Below the pieces are notes generated by a model that saw only the letters and a program-made list of their open reading frames with translations, made no database searches and was not told where the DNA came from. From NCBI GenBank assembly GCA_019415335.1, contig DXKH01000023.1, positions 1 through 58,003 of the forward strand: a DNA stretch of 58,003 nucleotides. Reading direction: 5' to 3'. This DNA is from Citrobacter sp. GTDB lineage: Bacteria; Pseudomonadota; Gammaproteobacteria; Enterobacterales; Enterobacteriaceae. Made by a program: the position numbers and the translations under genes. Shown here in pieces: positions 52,677-58,003 of this stretch (positions are counted from its first letter, which is position 1; each line of letters opens with the position of its first letter).

Positions 52677-53483
52677 ATGAGTTGGCTGAAAGAGGTTATT
52701 GGTACGGAAAAAGCCGTCATTGCCATGTGTCATTTGCGCGCATTGCCCGGCGACCCGAGCTTTGATGCGCAGAAAGGGATGAACTGGGTGATCGACCGCG
52801 CCCGGGACGATCTGCTGGCGCTACAGAATGGCGGCGTGGATGCCGTGATGTTTTCCAACGAGTTTAGTCTTCCCTATCTCACGAAGGTACGCCCGGAAAC
52901 CACAGCAGCAATGGCGAGGGTGATTGGGCAGTTGATGAGCGAAATCCGCATCCCGTTTGGCGTCAATGTGTTGTGGGATCCGGTTGCGTCGTTCGATCTG
53001 GCTATGGCGACGGGGGCAAAATTCATTCGCGAGATTTTTACCGGCGCCTATGCCAGCGACTTCGGGGTCTGGGACACCAACGTCGGCGAGACCATTCGTC
53101 ATCAGCACCGCATTGGCGCGGGTGAGGTCAAAACCCTGTTCAACATTGTGCCTGAAGCGGCGGTGTATCTGGGCAATCGCGATATTTGCTCCATTGCCAA
53201 ATCCACTGTCTTTAACAACCATCCGGATGCCCTTTGCGTCTCTGGCCTCACGGCGGGTGCACGTACCGACAGCGCCTTGCTGAAGCGGGTCAAAGAAACG
53301 GTACCGGATACCGTGGTGCTGGCGAATACCGGCGTGTGTCTGGAAAACGTTGAGGAACAACTTAGCATCGCCGACGGTTGCGTAACCGCCACCACCTTTA
53401 AAAAGGACGGCGTATTCGCCAACTTTGTCGATCAGGCGCGGGTCAGTCGCTTTATGGAAAAAGTGCATCACATACGGCAATAA
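52677..53483 (+). CDS. sgcQ: BtpA-family protein SgcQ
   Basis: The 268-residue TIM-barrel protein of the BtpA/SgcQ family matches the E. coli protein (VIAMCHLRALPGDPSFDAQK, FGVNVLWDPVASFDLAMATG, FIREIFTGAYASDFGVWDTN). The catalytic role is not known; the barrel type suggests a sugar-phosphate or nucleoside-related step. It lies 12 bases after sgcC. Confidence 0.92.
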   Translation: MSWLKEVIGTEKAVIAMCHLRALPGDPSFDAQKGMNWVIDRARDDLLALQNGGVDAVMFSNEFSLPYLTKVRPETTAAMARVIGQLMSEIRIPFGVNVLWDPVASFDLAMATGAKFIREIFTGAYASDFGVWDTNVGETIRHQHRIGAGEVKTLFNIVPEAAVYLGNRDICSIAKSTVFNNHPDALCVSGLTAGARTDSALLKRVKETVPDTVVLANTGVCLENVEEQLSIADGCVTATTFKKDGVFANFVDQARVSRFMEKVHHIRQ

Positions 53484-53601
53484 AAAAGGGGATAAGCAGA
53501 GCGCTTACCCCCGGTAGAACAGCGATCCCTGCCGCCTTCGTCAAAAGTCTCGACGGGGATCGCTATCAGAGTAACCCTAACCGGCAAGGAGTCAACGACT
53601 G
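53484..53601 (+). ncRNA. Structured sgcQ-sgcA gap; candidate small RNA or processing element
   Basis: Two stem-loops fill the gap. GGGGATAAGC (53488-53497) pairs with GCTTACCCC (53503-53511) apart from one bulge. GCGATCCC (53522-53529) pairs with GGGATCGC (53556-53563), and an inner CGTC/GACG (53539-53542, 53552-53555) stacks directly on the second arm. In E. coli the small RNA RyjB maps near sgcA, to my recollection, but I cannot confirm homology or strand. It may instead tune expression within the operon. Confidence 0.4.
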
Positions 53602-54033
53602 ATGATAAACGATGTTAAGTGGGTACAGGCACTGCGCGAAGCCAGGGACTGGCGTCAGGCTGTCGAAATCGCCGCCCGCCCGCTGATTACCTTTGGCGCT
53701 GCGCAACCGGGCTACGTGGACGGTATTATCGATAACACCCTGAGCTGGGGACCGTACTATGTCATTGCTCCCGGTATCGCTTTGCCCCATGCGCGGCCCG
53801 AACAGGGCGCTAACCATAATCAGGTCAGCATTACGACGTTAAAAACGCCCGTCGCTTTTGGGCATGAGGAGTGTGACCCGGTCTGGCTGCTGCTGTGCGT
53901 CAGCGCGACAGATGCCAATGCGCATATCCTCACCATCCAGCGTATCAGTCAGTTTATTGACTCACCCGAACGACTCGCGGCAGTTCGACACGCGCAAACC
54001 GACGCCGCACTGTTCACGCAGGTTTGCGGATAA
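53602..54033 (+). CDS. sgcA: PTS enzyme IIA SgcA
   Basis: The 143-residue protein is an EIIA of the fructose/mannitol type, with the phosphohistidine in APGIALPHARPEQGANHNQV. It accepts phosphate from HPr and passes it to SgcB. A structured gap of about 120 bases separates it from sgcQ. Confidence 0.92.
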   Translation: MINDVKWVQALREARDWRQAVEIAARPLITFGAAQPGYVDGIIDNTLSWGPYYVIAPGIALPHARPEQGANHNQVSITTLKTPVAFGHEECDPVWLLLCVSATDANAHILTIQRISQFIDSPERLAAVRHAQTDAALFTQVCG

Positions 54034-54044
54034 CGGAGGCGATG

Positions 54045-54677
54045 ATGATTCTGCACCCTTCTCTCGCGTCGGCAGATCCGCTGCACTATGGAGCGACGCT
54101 GACCGCGCTGGCCGATGCCGATATCGGCTCACTGCATCTGGATATCGAAGACAGCAGCTTTATTAACAACATCACCTTTGGTCTTAACACCGTGCAGGCC
54201 GTCGCCCGAGAGACGGCGCATCCCCTCTCGTTTCATTTCATGATTGCCCGCCCGCAGAGCTGGTTTCCCGCCCTGGCGGCGCTCAAACCGGCATGGATTT
54301 TTGTTCATGCCGAAGCGCTGGCATACCCTTCTGAGACGCTGGCAGACATTCGCGAAATCGGCGCAAAGGCCGGACTAGCGGTGAATCCGGCCACGCCAGT
54401 TGACAGGTATCGCTATCTGGCCCCGCAACTGGATGCGCTGATGGTGATGACCAGCGAACCCGACGGGCTTGGTCAACAGTTCATTCCTGCCTTGTGTGAG
54501 AAAGTCAGTCAGGTACGCGAGTGTTTCCCTGAAGCTGAGTGCTGGGCCGACGGCGGCATAACGCTTTCTGCCGCGCAACGCCTGGCGGCAGCCGGTGCAC
54601 AACATCTTGTCGTGGGTCGCGCGCTGTTCTCATCAGAGAATTACCACGCCACGTTATCCCGGTTTGCAGGACTGTAA
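54045..54677 (+). CDS. sgcE: Ribulose-phosphate 3-epimerase-like protein SgcE
   Basis: The 210-residue TIM barrel of the RPE family shows ILHPSLASADPLHYG, SLHLDIEDSSFINNITFGL, SFHFMIARPQSWFPAL and CWADGGITLSAAQRLAAAGA. GGAGG five bases before the ATG at 54045 makes that start better than the ATG one codon earlier. Compared with true RPE, the usual D-V-M-D metal-binding stretch reads D-I-E-D here, as in E. coli SgcE, so activity on a different sugar phosphate is likely. Confidence 0.9.
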   Translation: MILHPSLASADPLHYGATLTALADADIGSLHLDIEDSSFINNITFGLNTVQAVARETAHPLSFHFMIARPQSWFPALAALKPAWIFVHAEALAYPSETLADIREIGAKAGLAVNPATPVDRYRYLAPQLDALMVMTSEPDGLGQQFIPALCEKVSQVRECFPEAECWADGGITLSAAQRLAAAGAQHLVVGRALFSSENYHATLSRFAGL

Positions 54678-54692
54678 GAGGAGATTGCTTCG

Positions 54693-55469
54693 ATGAGCCA
54701 ACAGCGCCCTGACCGTATCAAACAGATGCTGCACTATCTGTGGCAACATCGTCACCTCTCCACCCAACAGGCCATGGAACTGTTTGGCTATGCGGAGGCC
54801 ACCGTCCGTCGTGATTTCCAGTATATCGCCAGCCAGTATCCTGGCATGATTCGCGGTCACGGCAGTCTGGATTTTGACGACAGCATGGATGACAAAGAGT
54901 ATGTCTTCGACGTCAAACGGACGCTGCAGGCGGAGGCGAAAAAAGAGATTGCCGCCATTGCCCGCACGATGATCAAGGACGGCGACTGCTTCTTTCTCGA
55001 TTCCGGCTCCACCTGTCTCGAACTGGCGAAATGTCTGGCCGATGCGCGCGTGAAAGTCATCTGTAACGACATCAAAATCGCCAACGAACTGGGCTGTTTT
55101 CCACACGTCGAGAGCTACATCATCGGCGGGCTTATTCGTCCGGGTTACTTCTCAGTGGGTGAAAGTCTGGCGCTGGAGATGATCAATGCGTTTTCGGTGG
55201 AACGGGCCTTTATCTCCTGCGATGCGCTGTCGCTGGCAACGGGGATCACCAACGCCACGATGTTTGAAGTCGGTGTTAAAACACGGATTATTCAACGCGC
55301 CCGCGACGTGGTATTGATGGCCGATCATTCAAAGTTTGACGCCGTCGAACCCCACGCCGTTGCGACGCTCTCGTGCATTAAAACCATTATCAGTGACAGC
55401 GCGTTAGCGGATGACATTGTGCAGCGATACACCCACGCGGGATGTCACCTGGTTTTGCCACATCGCTGA
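54693..55469 (+). CDS. sgcR: DeoR-family regulator SgcR
   Basis: The 258-residue regulator has a helix-turn-helix (LSTQQAMELFGYAEATVRRD) and a sugar-phosphate sensor (DSGSTCLELAKCLADARVKV, SYIIGGLIRPGYFSVGESLA). It is the last gene of the sgc operon and presumably controls it in response to a phosphorylated substrate. Confidence 0.92.
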   Translation: MSQQRPDRIKQMLHYLWQHRHLSTQQAMELFGYAEATVRRDFQYIASQYPGMIRGHGSLDFDDSMDDKEYVFDVKRTLQAEAKKEIAAIARTMIKDGDCFFLDSGSTCLELAKCLADARVKVICNDIKIANELGCFPHVESYIIGGLIRPGYFSVGESLALEMINAFSVERAFISCDALSLATGITNATMFEVGVKTRIIQRARDVVLMADHSKFDAVEPHAVATLSCIKTIISDSALADDIVQRYTHAGCHLVLPHR

Positions 55470-55484
55470 ATAACAGGCACAAAA

Positions 55485-55506
55485 AAGCCGCCAGGGCTGG
55501 CGGCTT
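55485..55506 (+). terminator. Hairpin ending the sgc operon
   Basis: AAGCCGCCA and TGGCGGCTT pair around GGGC, 15 bases after the sgcR stop. An identical 20-base core recurs at 55646-55665. Confidence 0.65.
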
Positions 55507-55515
55507 AGATTGCTG

Positions 55516-55551
55516 ACAGGGAAGGAAAAAGCGTGGTTTTTCCTTCCCTGT
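55516..55551. repeat. Perfect 15-bp hairpin behind sgcR
   Basis: ACAGGGAAGGAAAAA (55516-55530) and TTTTTCCTTCCCTGT (55537-55551) are fully complementary with a six-base loop GCGTGG. No T tail follows on either strand. Further stems at 55563-55584 and 55610-55630 continue the structured stretch. Confidence 0.6.
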
Positions 55552-55645
55552 AATTATCAGCCGAAAATCAATAAATTGATTTTCCTGATTTTTAATGAGG
55601 TGATCTCTTCTTATCCGGTATCAGGATAAGGTTTGTCATCTCTAA

Positions 55646-55665
55646 AGCCGCCAGGGCTGGCGGCT
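55646..55665 (-). terminator. Hairpin downstream of ydcH
   Basis: AGCCGCCAGGGCTGGCGGCT is a palindrome identical to the hairpin core at 55486-55505. On the minus strand it follows the ydcH stop by about 15 bases and is followed by TTTAGAG. Confidence 0.6.
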
Positions 55666-55680
55666 CATAAACGCGGATTA

Positions 55681-55902
55681 TCCCGCGTCAACACTTTCTT
55701 TCTGCAGTATTTTGAGCATATCGTCCTTCAGCTGAAGTTTCTGTTTTTTCAGCCGAACGACGTCGAGATTGTATCCCCGACCATCGGAACCTTCCAGCCT
55801 GGCAATTTCATGATCAAGGTTGTTGTGCTTTTCGAAAAGAGACAAAAAGCGAGGATTCTCGGATTTCAGTCGGGAAATCAGATCTCTGTATTCTGGAAAC
55901 AT
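55681..55902 (-). CDS. ydcH: Small coiled-coil protein YdcH (DUF465)
   Basis: The 73-residue protein MFPEYRDLISRLKSENPRFL… has the DUF465 signature HNNLDHEIARLEG and a long helix ending LQLKDDMLKILQKES. It matches E. coli YdcH, of unknown function. It lies between opgD and the sgc insertion; in K-12 its neighbour is rimL directly. Confidence 0.92.
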
Positions 55903-56068
55903 ACGCTCTCCCTGTTAGTGATAAACCATGTGTATAAGAAATACACTCCGTCAGCTTACCTATTTGACTTAGGGAAAAATGCGAACAGGATCGTGTTTAA
56001 TTCCTGTACAGATATTTCGCACGAATATCTGTTGACGCCCTTCGCATGACGAAGGGCGTTGGTGCAGA

Positions 56069-57724
56069 TTAACGCATCACGCGATCGTCGACGTAGGTGC
56101 GTTTATCCGGTGCGGGCGGGAAATACTGATACAGCCAGGTTTCACTGATCGCCTCGCCCTGACAGCGCAGGAACATACGCATGTCCACTGGGTCGGTTGA
56201 GTCGGACGTGGGGTACCAGTCAAACTGGATGCGATAGCCGTCAAACGGCTCAACGTAGAGGATCTCAATCTGTTTCGCTTCACCACTGGACAACGTAATC
56301 ACCGGCTCAATACCTTTCGGCGCGGCCGCTTTCAGATCGCCGCCGACGAAGTCGACCGCAAAACGTCGCGCCCATTTCTCCGGATAGTGCTCGCCCGGTG
56401 CCCAGCCTTCCGGGAATCCCCCCATACCGGTGCGGGTGGCCATCACGCGCGCCAGTGGCGAACGGACCGGCGGCTGCGCGCTCCAGTACAGACGGTATTG
56501 GTATTCCAGCTCATCACCCGCTTTGATGGCCTTTTCCGGCTGCCAGAAGCAGACCACGTTATCCAGCGTTTCACCGGTCGTCGGGATCTCCATCAGGCCG
56601 ATGGTGCCTTTGCCCCACTGATTACGCGGCTCAACCCACAGGCTTGGGCGTTTGTTGTACCAGCCCATGATGTCCTGATAGTGGGTAAAATCGCGATCCA
56701 GTTGCAGCAGGCCAAACCCTTTCGGGTTGTTATCGGTATAAGCGTTAAATTGCAGCTTCTGCGGGTTGTTCAGCGGGCGGCAAATCCACTCGCCGTTACC
56801 GCGCCACATCGCCAGTCGATCAGAGTCGTGGATCTGCGGGTGGATGGTGTCACACATGCGGCGTTCGTTATTGCCGCAGCTGAACATGCTGGTCATCGGC
56901 GCGATGCCCAACTGTTTGATGTCTTTACGGGCATACAGGCGGTTTTCAACGTCCATGATCACCTGGCTCTTCTCGCAGTGAATCACGAACTTGTAGGCAC
57001 CGGTGATGCTCGGACTGTCCAGCAGCGCGTACACGGTAAACGTCGTCGCGCCGGGTTTTACCGTATCGAACCAGAAGGCGGTGAAGTCCGGAAACTCTTC
57101 TTTGGTGTCGGTGTAGGTATCAATCGCCAGACCGCGCGCGGAGAGACCGTACTGGTAGGTATCATCGACCGCGCGGAAATAGCTCGCGCCGAGGAAGGAA
57201 ACCACGTCGCGACGCGCCAGTTCGGGCGCTTTGAAGACACGAAAACCAGCAAAGCCGAGATCGGTTTGCCCTTCCAGTTGTTTCGTATCAACACCGGCAT
57301 CATTGTATTTAAACAGTTCCGGACGGAAGTGGATTTCACGCGCCAGATGGGTACTGGAATCCACGGAGAACATGCGCACGCGACGGCGGAAGCCCATCCC
57401 GACGTGGAAAAACTGCGCATCCAGTTGGCGGCCTTCGACGTTGTTCCACAGCGATTGTGCGGCATCGTACTGAATGCTGTTGTAGGCCTGCGGCGTCAGA
57501 TTCGCCAGCGTATTGGGCAACGCGCGAGGCGCACCGCCCCACGGCTTTTGTGCGAGATCGTGTGCCATTGATTGCAGTACGGAAAAATCAAAGCGAACGG
57601 TTTGTCCGTCCGCGATGTCGGATTCCGCCGCATAAGCGGCACGGCTAAAGAGAGAAGCAATACCGCTGGTACCGCACACGGCGGCCATTGCCATTGAACC
57701 TTTAATAAATCGTCTGCGATTCAT
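56069..57724 (-). CDS. opgD: Periplasmic glucan biosynthesis protein OpgD
   Basis: The 551-residue protein is exported by the Tat system: [16 protein letters not shown] carries the twin-arginine motif, with a cleavage region around [10 protein letters not shown]. The mature part has the MdoG/OpgD fold ([60 protein letters not shown]). OpgD shapes the backbone of osmoregulated periplasmic glucans. The start at MNRRRFIKG is fixed by the Tat signal; the 32 upstream in-frame residues are not conserved. Confidence 0.96.
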   Translation of the reverse strand: MNRRRFIKGSMAMAAVCGTSGIASLFSRAAYAAESDIADGQTVRFDFSVLQSMAHDLAQKPWGGAPRALPNTLANLTPQAYNSIQYDAAQSLWNNVEGRQLDAQFFHVGMGFRRRVRMFSVDSSTHLAREIHFRPELFKYNDAGVDTKQLEGQTDLGFAGFRVFKAPELARRDVVSFLGASYFRAVDDTYQYGLSARGLAIDTYTDTKEEFPDFTAFWFDTVKPGATTFTVYALLDSPSITGAYKFVIHCEKSQVIMDVENRLYARKDIKQLGIAPMTSMFSCGNNERRMCDTIHPQIHDSDRLAMWRGNGEWICRPLNNPQKLQFNAYTDNNPKGFGLLQLDRDFTHYQDIMGWYNKRPSLWVEPRNQWGKGTIGLMEIPTTGETLDNVVCFWQPEKAIKAGDELEYQYRLYWSAQPPVRSPLARVMATRTGMGGFPEGWAPGEHYPEKWARRFAVDFVGGDLKAAAPKGIEPVITLSSGEAKQIEILYVEPFDGYRIQFDWYPTSDSTDPVDMRMFLRCQGEAISETWLYQYFPPAPDKRTYVDDRVMR

Positions 57725-58003
57725 ACCTGAAAGTAAATCCTTCTGGTCATGTGAAGGGTCCCGCGCTGGCGCTCGACAGCGGCAAGAAGATGCATAATTC
57801 TGACCGCTCACTCTAGACAAAATTCATTAAGAATCCAATTGTTGGCCACGGAATATCGCCACAAAACGGAATCTATGGTCACTCCCGTTTTTGCAACACC
57901 GATTTTGACGACAAGTTGGCTTGCTTGAATCTATCCGGCGTCTGAATGGGATTTTATTCCCGCGCCTCGATGAGTTCCGCGCCTGATGAACCTCCAGAAA
58001 ATA
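57725..58003. other. Region upstream of opgD
   Basis: About 280 bases to the window edge hold the presumed opgD promoter. I see no gene or clear structural element. Confidence 0.4.

Noticed and set aside
51990..52733. 247-residue minus-strand ORF across sgcC/sgcQ
   Set aside because: It is antisense to a well-recognised PTS permease, with no family resemblance.
56387..57571. 394-residue plus-strand ORF antisense to opgD
   Set aside because: opgD is unmistakable with a Tat signal and full family length; the opposite frame is open because of codon bias and has no supporting features.
1..58003. CRISPR arrays, tRNA or rRNA genes, insertion sequences
   Set aside because: No regularly spaced repeats, no recognisable tRNA or rRNA sequence and no transposase genes were seen. 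The only repeats are REP elements and the palindromes listed.

Overview
The window is chromosomal DNA of an enterobacterium of the Citrobacter/Salmonella type. Most genes follow the order of the E. coli K-12 yddE-to-opgD segment (yddE, nhoA, yddH, yncG, ansP, yncE, yncD, mcbR, curA, mnaT, ydcZ, ydcY, ortT, yncL, patD, ydcVUTS, ydcR, rlhA, sutR, ydcO, ydcL, tehBA, ydcK, rimL, ydcH, opgD). The srfABC genes, known from Salmonella, sit inside this frame. That mixture suggests Citrobacter or a near relative; the species cannot be fixed from the window. Identifications were made by eye from translated sequences and remembered family members; no database search was run.

Layout. 1-4200: end of an autotransporter, the PhzF-like yddE, arylamine acetyltransferase nhoA, flavin reductase-like yddH, and a DeoR-type regulator divergent from a small DUF4406-like enzyme. 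4200-5400: a scrapyard of gene ends (signal-peptide stub, vgrG 5' end, LacI and permease 3' ends) joined by deletions. 5400-16900: yncG, an Aer-like chemoreceptor, ansP, the yncE/yncD pair with a Fur-box-like site, mcbR, curA, an XRE-cupin regulator, mnaT and ydcZ. 16900-18100: an AT-rich islet with small secreted or cysteine-rich proteins. 18200-26750: ydcY, a DppA-like solute-binding protein, and divergent srfABC. 26780-34450: ortT, yncL, patD and the ydcSTUV ABC transporter with the MocR regulator ydcR.

34600-39840: at the place where K-12 carries yncJ and hicAB there is a CIO-type cytochrome bd oxidase operon (two large subunits plus a 42-residue peptide), then a Septu-like ATPase/HNH nuclease pair. 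The ATPase reading frame appears broken, or programmed to shift, near an A5 run. 39900-49760: rlhA, sutR, ydcO, an AraC regulator divergent from an EamA exporter, ydcL, tehBA, ydcK, rimL. 49900-55470: the complete sgcXBCQAER carbohydrate PTS operon, placed between rimL and ydcH rather than at its K-12 location, with a strongly structured gap between sgcQ and sgcA and a cluster of hairpins behind sgcR. 55680-58003: ydcH, opgD and its upstream region.

The themes are nutrient uptake (asparagine, peptides, polyamine/GABA precursors, an unknown sgc sugar, a TonB substrate), redox and electrophile metabolism (curA, nhoA, CIO oxidase, tehAB), and accessory insertions. The accessory pieces of most interest are the frameshifted defence-like pair, the His/Cys secreted peptide in the AT-rich islet, the SrfC P-loop variant, and the structured non-coding DNA of the sgc insertion.
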